From assembly GCA_913045175.1 (NCBI GenBank), contig CAJWQG010000001.1:1-64000 (forward strand): a DNA stretch of 64,000 nt, in the 5' to 3' direction. This document shows, one piece after another, positions 41,088 to 49,091 of the stretch. The translations under genes and the position numbers were made by a program. The notes beneath the pieces are model-generated. The model worked only from the letters and a program-made list of their open reading frames with translations. It was not told the origin of the DNA and ran no database searches. Source of the DNA: an uncultured Gammaproteobacteria bacterium. GTDB lineage: Bacteria; Pseudomonadota; Gammaproteobacteria; Pseudomonadales; Azotimanducaceae. The stretch's first letter is position 1. Every line of letters starts with the position of its first letter.

Positions 41088-42320
41088 ATGACGAAGCATT
41101 GGTCAGAACTTGAAGTTAGAAAGGGCGGCACGCTATCGGCGAGAAAGCTCGCTGATGATCCACCCGCCGGGCTAACCAGGCTGCTCGATGAGCGCCTGGT
41201 CGATTTGCCTAATCCGGTCCAGGGAATCACTACCGATGGTGTCGTCCGCCAGGGTCTTTTCCCGCTAGCCGCCACAGGTGTTTCCACCAAGCCGATCACC
41301 GAAGCAGCGAATAGGTTTCTGCAGGCACTGAGTGCAGAGCAGCGGGGACGCGCGCTGTTTGCAATCGATGCAGACGAGTGGCGTATCTGGAACAACATCC
41401 ATGTCTACTGCTGGCGTCATGGTGTGATGTTGGAGGACCTGCCTGATGCGACTCGCAAGCTAGGGCTTAACGTGCTTGCCGCGTCGTTGTCTGCAAGAGG
41501 GTTCGAGCAGGCGCGCGATATTATGCGACTCAATGGTTTGCTCGCTGAGGTCACCGGGAGTGCCGAAGAGTTTGGCGAGTGGCCCTATTTTCTTTCTTTC
41601 TTTGGTGAGCCGTCTGAAACTGAACCCTGGGGTTGGCAGATCGATGGACATCATCTCAACATCAACTGCGTGATACTCGGTGATCAACTGGTGATGACAC
41701 CTACATTTATGGGGTCGGAACCTTGTGATGCCCACGAGGGTCCGTTGGCTGGCACACGCGTATTCGATACTGAAGAACGCGTTGGACTCGACCTTATCCG
41801 TTCCCTTGATGAAACTCAGCAAGGCATTGCAGTGACTCGCTCATCAATCCATCCGGACGATCTGCCGCAGGAACTGCAGCATCCGTTCGATGGCCGTATG
41901 GAAGGCGGGACCGGTCACGATAATGCGGTTGTGCCTTATGAAGGAATTGTTGGCAGTAAACTTTCCGATGCACAGCGCGGTCTGCTGCGGTCGGTAGTTG
42001 GCGCCTATGTTGGCTGGACTAACGATGGTCATGCTGAGGTTAAAATGAGTGAGGTAGAAGCTCACCTTGATGAGACCTGGTTTTCCTGGATGGGTTCGAC
42101 CACCGATGATGGACCTTTTTACTATCGGGTACACAGTCCTGTAGTAATGATTGAGTTCGACCACCACCCCGGTGTTGTGTTCAACAATCCGGTGCCTTCA
42201 CGAAACCATATTCACACTCTTGTGCGTACGCCAAACGGGGGTGACTATGGTGCAGATCTTCTGCGGCAACATCATGAACGATTTGACCATTCGCACGGGA
42301 CACATAAGCCCCGTCATTGA
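41088..42320 (+). CDS. DUF3500-family protein
   Basis: Protein of 410 residues matching the DUF3500 pattern: 'QRGRALFAIDADEWRIWNN', 'GVMLEDLPDATRKLGLNVLAASLSARGFEQ' and 'WGWQIDGHHLNINCVIL', with a further His-rich stretch 'MIEFDHHPGVVFNNPVPSRNHIHT' at the C-terminus. Several conserved His/Asp residues suggest a metal site, but the family function is unknown to me. It follows the LLM gene by 20 bases with GGGGGA upstream. The context (LLM, TetR, two esterases) suggests a catabolic step. Confidence 0.82.
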   Translation: MTKHWSELEVRKGGTLSARKLADDPPAGLTRLLDERLVDLPNPVQGITTDGVVRQGLFPLAATGVSTKPITEAANRFLQALSAEQRGRALFAIDADEWRIWNNIHVYCWRHGVMLEDLPDATRKLGLNVLAASLSARGFEQARDIMRLNGLLAEVTGSAEEFGEWPYFLSFFGEPSETEPWGWQIDGHHLNINCVILGDQLVMTPTFMGSEPCDAHEGPLAGTRVFDTEERVGLDLIRSLDETQQGIAVTRSSIHPDDLPQELQHPFDGRMEGGTGHDNAVVPYEGIVGSKLSDAQRGLLRSVVGAYVGWTNDGHAEVKMSEVEAHLDETWFSWMGSTTDDGPFYYRVHSPVVMIEFDHHPGVVFNNPVPSRNHIHTLVRTPNGGDYGADLLRQHHERFDHSHGTHKPRH

Positions 42321-42445
42321 GCCGCTAGCTTGTTGTTTTGATAAGTCGCTTGATTTAGCTATGGTCGAGGCATACCCTGCGCCCTTTATTTGGCTGTGAT
42401 CTTTAAGGGGTAGAGCGCACTCAAGAACTACCAAAATGAGGTCTC

Positions 42446-43054
42446 ATGGCAACTGTAGCGGAAAAACAAACAATCAAGAAAGAGCAGGTAGCCCGTGTTA
42501 CCTGGCGATTACTGGCAAAAAACGGCTATGAATCTGCCAGTATGAGAGAGATTGCCCAGGCACTTGGCACTACCACCGGTACCCTCACTCACTATTTCCG
42601 CGATAAAGAAGACATGATCCAGTACACCTATGAGTACATGTACTCATTTGTGAGAGAGCGGGTCGATAGTGCTCACGCTGAAGGGCCGGCCTCATCGAGA
42701 CTATGGCGATGCATAGAAACATTACTTCCAATCAAAAAGCCACATCTGGATAATCACAAGGTGTGGCTGAGTTTCATCACTACCAGCTTCGGCAAAATCA
42801 GTGTAAAACGACGTAATAAGAAAGCGATACAGCATCATAGAGAGATACTTCTGGAGCTTGTTGAAAATGATCGCGCGAACCGAAAGCAGAAACCGGCAAT
42901 GACGTCAGCCGATGAGACAGACCTGCTTATCTGTATCACTGAAGCGCTCGCGACGCTCGCCGCCATAGATGAAAAGACTTACTCACCCGAAAGAACTCGA
43001 CATCTGGCTAAAGTCGCTTTCGAAAAAATCATTGGCAGGAAAGCTTCCGCATGA
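42446..43054 (+). CDS. TetR-family regulator, BetI-like
   Basis: Regulator of 202 residues. The helix-turn-helix (about 15-60) has 'SMREIAQALGTTTGTLTHYFRDKEDM', closer to the BetI/TetR_C_6 group than to the island's HVQTLYR regulators. It overlaps the following alpha/beta hydrolase by 4 bases (ATGA), so it is co-translated with it. It lies 125 bases after the DUF3500 gene with its own likely promoter. It probably controls the LLM-DUF3500-hydrolase group. Confidence 0.9.
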   Translation: MATVAEKQTIKKEQVARVTWRLLAKNGYESASMREIAQALGTTTGTLTHYFRDKEDMIQYTYEYMYSFVRERVDSAHAEGPASSRLWRCIETLLPIKKPHLDNHKVWLSFITTSFGKISVKRRNKKAIQHHREILLELVENDRANRKQKPAMTSADETDLLICITEALATLAAIDEKTYSPERTRHLAKVAFEKIIGRKASA

Positions 43055-43704
43055 AACAGGATGACTTTGGCCTGGATGCCCAGGTTACACTCGATGTTTC
43101 TATTCCCTATCGTGTCTATCTCCCCACCGACTACGATGCTTCGGGGGATGGTTACCCCATGTTGTATTTTCTTCATGGCGCCGGTGAGCGTGGCAATGAT
43201 CTGGACTGGATGGCGCGAATCGCGTTACCGAAATATATAGAAGATGGCGCCGAATTGCCTTTTGTTACTGTCTGCCCCCAGTGCCCTTCGGACAAGAGAT
43301 GGGACGCCCTGACCTTAACGACGCTGCTTGATAAGGTAGTTGATGACTACAATATTGATACGTCTCGTATCTACCTGACCGGGCTAAGCATGGGTGGTTG
43401 GGGAACCTGGGACCTGGCCAACCGAATATCAGATCGATTAGCTGCAGCGATTCCGATTTGCGGGCCATTCCTGCGCGTTATTCCGGAACACTTTAAAGAC
43501 CTGCCGGTCTGGTGCTTTCACGGCGTCATGGATTCGGTTATTCCCGTCGCCGACTCAGTCCGAATGGTTAAGTCGCTTCGCGACGCTGGCTGTAATGTCG
43601 AATTCACAACCTATGCCAATGCCGACCATGATTCCTGGACAGAGACCTACCAGAATCCTGAGATCTACGACTGGCTGCTGTCACACCGTAAGGCTCAGGG
43701 CTAG
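43051..43704 (+). CDS. Alpha/beta-hydrolase, dienelactone hydrolase/esterase-like
   Basis: Predicted 217-residue serine hydrolase. The oxyanion region is 'LYFLHGAGERGNDLDW'; the nucleophile elbow is G-L-S-M-G-G (about residue 114); the acid Asp is in 'GVMDSVIPV' and the His in 'ADHDSWTETY'. This is the pattern of prolyl-oligopeptidase-type and PHB-depolymerase-like small esterases. There is no signal peptide. It is translationally coupled to the upstream TetR. Its stop overlaps the stop of the convergent carboxylesterase by 4 bases. Confidence 0.88.
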   Translation: MKQDDFGLDAQVTLDVSIPYRVYLPTDYDASGDGYPMLYFLHGAGERGNDLDWMARIALPKYIEDGAELPFVTVCPQCPSDKRWDALTLTTLLDKVVDDYNIDTSRIYLTGLSMGGWGTWDLANRISDRLAAAIPICGPFLRVIPEHFKDLPVWCFHGVMDSVIPVADSVRMVKSLRDAGCNVEFTTYANADHDSWTETYQNPEIYDWLLSHRKAQG

Positions 43705-45164
43705 CTCTCCTGGGCCCAAAGTTTCCGATGAATCTCATCGGGATCATTCGATACATGACTAGAGCCATCCAGATGCATGACCTGTCGGTCAGGATCACCG
43801 TACTGTGACCATTCAGGCAATCCTGCTCCGTTAGGATCTCCTGTCCAGGCAAATCGGGTTAGTGCGCCGGACCACCGTTCTGCTAGATTGCGAACTTCGG
43901 CTAGTTCAGGATCGTACATTGCAAACACCACGCAGTCTGGATCGGCGTAGGCGTTGAAGGTGAAAGCCATCTCGCAGGCGTGCATTGATCCGGTTAGTTT
44001 TCCGTTGTACTCAAGGGTTGTCGGAAGATCGAAACGGTATAACCAGCTCCCGGATCCCGCAGTGGAAGCACTATCGGCAATCTCAACGGCGATACGACGG
44101 AAACTATCCGTCATCGTAACCTCGAACAGCCTTTTCGCATTCTGATCAGGGTAGGCTGCCTTGATACCTTCCACATAGTCTTGTGGATCTGAATCACCAA
44201 TCACCCACTTGGCAGTCCCTGGAAGCATCTTTTCGTATCGCTCGATGTCTTCGTCGTCGGTGTCGGGTGGCGTAAATAGTGTCGCTTCAGTCCGGTTGGT
44301 GCCGACGATGATTGGCACGCCCGCGCTGCCTTTCTCAAGGATCGCGTCGTTTGACGATTGGGTCACAACGGTGCCGTCGACAGCGTAGCCTACCGGTAGT
44401 CCGGCTTCGATTATTTCTTCTGCGGATGCTTCGCGCAGCTTCTCAAGTAGTTGTGATTGGTCGACCCCTAGTTTATCCGCGATCTCGCTGGTCTTGTCTC
44501 CGCCTGCCCAGTTTGGTCCGTTGGGGCTATTTGCTATCACCTTGTGGAACAGACCGTCTGCTGCTGGCACGGCGTTGAGTCCCAGTACCGCAATACCGCC
44601 GGCGGATTCCCCGAAGATCGTAACGTTTTCCGGGTTGCCGCCGTAGTCAGCGATGTTGTCTCTCACCCACTCGAGGGCAAGGACCATGTCACGAACTCCG
44701 TTGGACACTGACCCTTTGAATTCTTCTCCCACTGGTTCGAGGTCCATGAATCCGAACGGACCTAATCGATAGTTGATAGTAACCACAACCACGTCACCCT
44801 GACTTGCCAGTACGCGGCCGTCATATTCGTTGGCGGCGCCGCTGGCGAATCCGCCGCCGTGAATCCATACCATCACGGGGCGCGAGGCGTTGTCAGTCGA
44901 GGGAGTGTATACATTAAGAAACAGACAATCCTCGCTTAGATCGCCAGGCACTTCCTGGCCCATGGAGCCGGCGATCTTTCCCTGCATCGCGCGATTCGGA
45001 TACTGCGTGGCATCAAGGATATCGTCCCAGCCGCCGGCAGCGACGGGTGGCATGAAACGTAGCTCACCAGTAGGTGGCTTGCCATACCGTATTCCTAGAA
45101 AGGCGTGGCTGCTGCCGTGATCCAGGCCGGTGATTTTTCCAAGACGTGTGTCAATTGTTGTCAT
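43701..45164 (-). CDS. Type B carboxylesterase
   Basis: Carboxylesterase/para-nitrobenzyl esterase-type protein of 487 residues. It has the signature 'SEDCLFLNVYTPS', the oxyanion hole 'WIHGGGFASGAA', the nucleophile in 'FGESAGGIAVLGL' (about residue 188), the acidic residue in 'GTNRTEATLFTPP' and the catalytic His in 'MHACEMAFTFNAY'. There is no export signal. It hydrolyses carboxylic esters; the natural ester is unknown. It is 30 bases downstream of the aldo/keto reductase on the same strand, so the two probably form an operon. Confidence 0.92.
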   Translation of the reverse strand: MTTIDTRLGKITGLDHGSSHAFLGIRYGKPPTGELRFMPPVAAGGWDDILDATQYPNRAMQGKIAGSMGQEVPGDLSEDCLFLNVYTPSTDNASRPVMVWIHGGGFASGAANEYDGRVLASQGDVVVVTINYRLGPFGFMDLEPVGEEFKGSVSNGVRDMVLALEWVRDNIADYGGNPENVTIFGESAGGIAVLGLNAVPAADGLFHKVIANSPNGPNWAGGDKTSEIADKLGVDQSQLLEKLREASAEEIIEAGLPVGYAVDGTVVTQSSNDAILEKGSAGVPIIVGTNRTEATLFTPPDTDDEDIERYEKMLPGTAKWVIGDSDPQDYVEGIKAAYPDQNAKRLFEVTMTDSFRRIAVEIADSASTAGSGSWLYRFDLPTTLEYNGKLTGSMHACEMAFTFNAYADPDCVVFAMYDPELAEVRNLAERWSGALTRFAWTGDPNGAGLPEWSQYGDPDRQVMHLDGSSHVSNDPDEIHRKLWAQES

Positions 45165-45194
45165 TGATTGTTATCCGAAGGGCTTGTTTATTTT

Positions 45195-46025
45195 TCAGCT
45201 AGCAACTATCGCGTCCAGCAGGCGGACATCATCGTCACTTAACTTAATCTTGCTAGCTTCAAGGTTTTCTTTTTGCCGTTCGCTGTTACTGGATTTAGGA
45301 ATCGTGACGACGTTTGGTTGGCGGACTAACCAGTTAATGGCGACCTGTGCGTGCGTTGCAGAGATTCTGTCCGCGATCTCGCTGACTGTTTCGTTGGTGA
45401 GGGAAGCGCTCGATTGTGCAGCTTTGCCAGACCCATCCTTTAGCGGCCAGTAGGCAGTCAGGGTCATGTCATTTTCCCTGCAAAATGTCAGGGTGCCATC
45501 TTCTTGTGGCTTACGGAAAAACAAACTGTAATGTACCTGGTTGCCAAAGAGTGGCGTTTCGGACAAGGCCGCTGCCTGCTCCAGAAGTGGCCGGTCGAAA
45601 TTGCTTACGCCAATACGTCTGATCTTTCCGGTATCCACCAGGTGATTAAGCGCGCAAAAACTATCGGTGAGTGGAATATCAGGATTCGGCCAGTGAATAA
45701 GGTATAGGTCTATATAGTCGGTTTGCAGATGTCTTAGACTCCTATCACAGGCGGCCAGCAGGTCATCGTAGGCGAGGTTCTCTCTATTGACCTTGCTTGT
45801 AATGATGAGGTCACCTCGGTCCTGCCCGATCAGCGCACGACCCAGCAACTCTTCCGAGTGCCCGGAAGCGTACATTTCGGCTGTGTCGAAATGACGATAC
45901 CCAAGGGAAATAGCGTGTTGTAGTGCGGTTACTTCTGGCTCATCCCGAGAGTGGTCCGGGCTCATCTCCCCACCGTAATCCCACATCCCCATGCCAATGG
46001 GCGGTAATCGAAAGTCGTCGGTCAT
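45195..46025 (-). CDS. Aldo/keto reductase
   Basis: NADPH-dependent oxidoreductase of 276 residues. The catalytic tetrad is visible: Asp and Tyr in 'HFDTAEMYASGHSEELLG', Lys in 'LIITSKVNREN', His in 'LYLIHWPNP'. The cofactor end contains 'TIPKSSNSERQKENLEA'. It reduces aldehydes or ketones. It is divergent from the binding-protein gene at 46149, with a family A palindrome filling most of the spacer. Confidence 0.92.
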   Translation of the reverse strand: MTDDFRLPPIGMGMWDYGGEMSPDHSRDEPEVTALQHAISLGYRHFDTAEMYASGHSEELLGRALIGQDRGDLIITSKVNRENLAYDDLLAACDRSLRHLQTDYIDLYLIHWPNPDIPLTDSFCALNHLVDTGKIRRIGVSNFDRPLLEQAAALSETPLFGNQVHYSLFFRKPQEDGTLTFCRENDMTLTAYWPLKDGSGKAAQSSASLTNETVSEIADRISATHAQVAINWLVRQPNVVTIPKSSNSERQKENLEASKIKLSDDDVRLLDAIVAS

Positions 46026-46045
46026 CTTTCCGTTCTAAGAAATTT

Positions 46046-46123
46046 GGGGGGACAGTGTACCTAATTCCGAATATACGCGGCGTACTTATTTTGATTGAAA
46101 CGAATTAAGTACACTGTCCCCCG
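46046..46123. repeat. REP-like inverted repeat, family A, copy 2
   Basis: Arms GGGGGGACAGTGTACCTAAT (start of 46046-46069) and its inverse ending at 46123 form a stem like that at 12483-12558, with an unrelated loop. It lies in the divergent promoter between the AKR and the binding-protein gene. The ORF track start of the latter falls inside this element, which is one reason to prefer the later ATG. Confidence 0.85.
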
Positions 46124-46148
46124 ATTTCACGGTAAAGTGCGCCCCGCC

Positions 46149-48074
46149 ATGAAGTCATCTTCTGTATTTTCAATATTCAAACGGATGCGTGCGCTGCCGC
46201 TAGCGTTACTGGTAAGTAACGGGTTCGCTGACGAGCAGACTTTGCCGCGCGCCTGGTTCGAGCCCGTCAAGACCGCGAGTGAAGTTGGTATCAAAGAATT
46301 TTCCCAGAGCCCGTTGCTGGATACCTGGGACTTGCCGAGTGTTGAAAAACGTCTGCCAAATGACCCCGTTGTAGTAACGCCGCTTGCCGGGAACGGACGT
46401 TATGGCGGCACCATGCGCACTACGACCAACGAGTGGCTGACCTATCCGAATCGTGAGGCGCCGCTGACTATCGCAGCAGATATGCGCACCATACTGCCGA
46501 ATCTTGCTGAATCCTGGGAAGTAAGTCCCGATGGCCGTCGGCTCACGCTCACTTTGAGAGAGGGTATCAGATGGTCTGACGGTGTTCCCCTGACCAGCGA
46601 TGACTATCTGTTTTTGTTTAACGATCTGTGGCTCAACGAGGAGTACGCGCCGGTTCAAAGCCGAATCGTCAGAGGTGGCAGGGCAGTCAGGGTCGATGAC
46701 CAGACCTTCTACTATGAGTTTGATGAGCCCAAGCCGCTTTTAGTCAACTATCTTGCCCAGTATGGCGACTTTATGGTGTTGCCCAGGCACTTTTACCGGC
46801 AGTTCCACCCTACCTACACAGATCGTGAAGTGCTGAACCAAAAAATTTCAGATCTGGGTTTTATCTCCTGGATGACATTTATTGATGCCTGTCGGCGAGA
46901 ACTGATTGAAGAGAGCGCGAATGAACCGACTTTGGAAGCCTTCAAGGTCGTTGAGCGAACACCTACGTTAGTTCGTTTTGAACGTAATCCCTACTACTTC
47001 AAGGTTGACCCTTCTGGTCAGCAGTTGCCGTATATCGATCGGGTGGAGTCCCGGATCATCGACAGCAAAGAAGTCATAGCCGCTATGGCGACAACTGGCC
47101 AACTCGACTTCTCGGCATTTGAACTAAAGACCCAGGATATCCCGCTGTTGAAGCAGGGGGAGCGAAACAAGACGATCCGTGTACTGATATGGAACCGTCT
47201 GCATTCCAGCGATGTGGTCATTGAGCCCAACTACAATCACAAAGATAAGAAATTGAGCGCGCTGTATTGGAAGCGCCCCTTCAGGGAAGCGTTATCTATC
47301 GCAATCAATCGTGATGAAATGAACGAGATCATTTACTTTGGTCGCGGTACGCCCCGCCAGGTTACCGCGCATCCGACCAGCAGCATGTTTGAACCGAGGT
47401 TCGCTACTGCCTACACCCGGTATGACCCTGATCGCGCCAATGCCCTGTTGGATGAGTTGGGTTTGAAAGATATCGATGGCGATGGGCTACGGGAATACCC
47501 AGACGGGACGCCGCTTACCATTACGCTGGAGTTTGTCGACTGGGAAACACCCAAAGGAATTACGTTGGAGCTGGTCAGTCTCTACTGGCGAGAGGTGGGT
47601 ATTGACCTGCGGCTGAAAATTGTTGATCGGGCGCTACAACGAGCCCGTGCACAGACCAGTGAAATGCAGATGACCGTATGGCATGCAGATCGAGTTACCG
47701 AAATTCTGCTGCCGTTAAGTCCGGGCTGGTGGGCACCGGTTCATAGCGGTTGGGACAATACCCTGTGGAATGACTGGGTTAACTGGCATCTCACAGATGG
47801 TCGATTAGGTGTAAAGCCACCACCTGTTATACGCGAACTACAACGCTGGGCGGAGGAAATGTATTCCACTGTTGATGGCCAGCGCCGGATTGAACTCGGC
47901 AAAAAAATACTTGCCAGTCATGCCGATAACCTCTGGAATATTGGTACTGTGGGTCTTGCACCTCAGCCGGTTGTTGTTTCGCGCAATCTGCGAGGTATAC
48001 CAGATGTAGGGATCTGGGGCTGGGATAACCGTTGGACCCTGACCTATCACCCTGCTACCTGGTTCTTTGAATGA
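46149..48074 (+). CDS. Peptide-type ABC solute-binding protein, SBP family 5, orphan
   Basis: Predicted 641-residue secreted binding protein. The signal peptide from MKSSSVFSIF ends near 'SNGFA'. Landmarks are 'PRAWFEPVKTAS', 'GRYGGTMRTTTNEW', the family 5 signature area 'LAESWEVSPDGRRLTLTLREGIRWSDG' and the C-terminal 'WGWDNRWTLTYHPATWFFE'. It is colinear over its whole length with the 61115 protein, whose permease follows directly; here no permease is adjacent, so this copy is an orphan that may share that transporter. The track ATG at 46095 lies in a palindromic repeat and is not favoured. Confidence 0.88.
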   Translation: MKSSSVFSIFKRMRALPLALLVSNGFADEQTLPRAWFEPVKTASEVGIKEFSQSPLLDTWDLPSVEKRLPNDPVVVTPLAGNGRYGGTMRTTTNEWLTYPNREAPLTIAADMRTILPNLAESWEVSPDGRRLTLTLREGIRWSDGVPLTSDDYLFLFNDLWLNEEYAPVQSRIVRGGRAVRVDDQTFYYEFDEPKPLLVNYLAQYGDFMVLPRHFYRQFHPTYTDREVLNQKISDLGFISWMTFIDACRRELIEESANEPTLEAFKVVERTPTLVRFERNPYYFKVDPSGQQLPYIDRVESRIIDSKEVIAAMATTGQLDFSAFELKTQDIPLLKQGERNKTIRVLIWNRLHSSDVVIEPNYNHKDKKLSALYWKRPFREALSIAINRDEMNEIIYFGRGTPRQVTAHPTSSMFEPRFATAYTRYDPDRANALLDELGLKDIDGDGLREYPDGTPLTITLEFVDWETPKGITLELVSLYWREVGIDLRLKIVDRALQRARAQTSEMQMTVWHADRVTEILLPLSPGWWAPVHSGWDNTLWNDWVNWHLTDGRLGVKPPPVIRELQRWAEEMYSTVDGQRRIELGKKILASHADNLWNIGTVGLAPQPVVVSRNLRGIPDVGIWGWDNRWTLTYHPATWFFE

Positions 48075-48142
48075 TGCTCTAGCCCTGTCTCGCTCGGGCT
48101 CGTGCTACACTTTTCGAGTTGAAAAATGGAGTAGGACACAGC

Positions 48143-48916
48143 ATGGCATCGGTACTGATAACTGGAGGAGCCAGGGGGATCGGCAAAGGTATTGCGATGG
48201 CTTTTCTTCAGGCGGGGCATCAGGTCATGATCGCGGATCTGGCTGGTGGCGAAGACTGGAATTACGACCTTGCCACAGAAGGAGTGATGGCCGAGACCAT
48301 CGCGGAACTCGAAAGTCTCGGCGACATCCGGGGTGTCAACCTGGACGTCACGAATGCCGGTTCATGTGACAAGGCTGTGGCAGCAACTGTCGATGCTTTT
48401 GGGGGGCTGGATATCTTATGCAATAACGCTGGTGTGCTCGCCAGCGGTCCAATCGAGGAATTTTCAGAATCAGATTGGGACCGCGTATTCGATGTAAATG
48501 TAAAAGGTATCTACCACATGACGCGTAGTGCACTGGATTCACTTCGTGCATCCGGCAGCGCTGCCATCGTCAACACCGCATCTATCGTGGCTAAGAAAGG
48601 CGCCCGGGGGATGTGCGCCTACTCGGCATCCAAATCAGCGGTGATAGGGCTGACCCAGTCTTTAGCAATGGAGTTTGCACCGGAAGGAATTCGAGTTAAC
48701 GCGGTTTGTCCAGGCATCGTTGGGACCGCCATGTGGCATGACCACCTGATGGCTAACCAGGGCGGGGAGGCATTTGAGGATCGGGTCCAGGATTTGGTTC
48801 CTCTCGGCAGGCCGTCATCGACACTGGATATTGGTGAGGCGGTACGTTATCTGGCAACGGCCGAGAATGTTACCGGGGTCTCGCTCAATGTTGCCGGTGG
48901 AATGGTAATGAACTAA
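48143..48916 (+). CDS. Short-chain dehydrogenase/reductase (SDR)
   Basis: SDR of 257 residues starting at MASVLITGG (GGAG 12 bases upstream; the earlier track Met has no better signal). It has TGGARGIGKG for the cofactor, NNAG at about 88, Ser in 'NTASIVAKKGA' and YSASK. It ends with 'NVAGGMVMN', the typical C-terminal pattern. The Asp at the end of the second strand ('MIADLAGG') points to NAD preference. It follows the orphan binding protein by 68 bases on the same strand and may be co-transcribed. Confidence 0.9.
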   Translation: MASVLITGGARGIGKGIAMAFLQAGHQVMIADLAGGEDWNYDLATEGVMAETIAELESLGDIRGVNLDVTNAGSCDKAVAATVDAFGGLDILCNNAGVLASGPIEEFSESDWDRVFDVNVKGIYHMTRSALDSLRASGSAAIVNTASIVAKKGARGMCAYSASKSAVIGLTQSLAMEFAPEGIRVNAVCPGIVGTAMWHDHLMANQGGEAFEDRVQDLVPLGRPSSTLDIGEAVRYLATAENVTGVSLNVAGGMVMN

Positions 48917-48918
48917 AG

Positions 48919-48999
48919 CGTCATCCTGAGGGAAGCTAGGTAACTCAGGGATTAGGGCGAACTCACATCGAGAGATCCTTCGCTTCGCTCAGGATGATG
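48919..48999. repeat. Inverted repeat, family C (TCATCCTGAG type)
   Basis: CGTCATCCTGAG (48919-48930) pairs with CTCAGGATGATG (48988-48999) with one mismatch. The right side reads GAGATCCTTCGCTTCGCTCA, a sequence type I know as a widespread interspersed repeat in many bacterial genomes. It begins 3 bases after the SDR stop. Confidence 0.75.
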
Positions 49000-49052
49000 T
49001 GAAAGAGATACTCGGTATGACTATAGGTGGGAGTTAAAATAGAAATCGCAAT

Positions 49053-49075
49053 GCTCCCCGGAGAACCCGGGGAGC
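49053..49075 (-). terminator. Probable terminator of the TonB receptor gene
   Basis: GCTCCCCGG and CCGGGGAGC form a 9-bp perfect GC-rich stem with a 5-base loop, 17 bases beyond the receptor stop. On the minus strand it is followed by a moderately T-rich tract (ATTGCGATTTCTATTTT). It may serve both convergent genes. Confidence 0.6.
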
Positions 49076-49091
49076 GTTACTGGATGACAAG

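Noticed and set aside
46095-46148. Upstream start MKRIKYTVPRF for the 46149 binding protein
   Set aside because: It lies in a family A palindrome and would put 18 residues before a good signal peptide.
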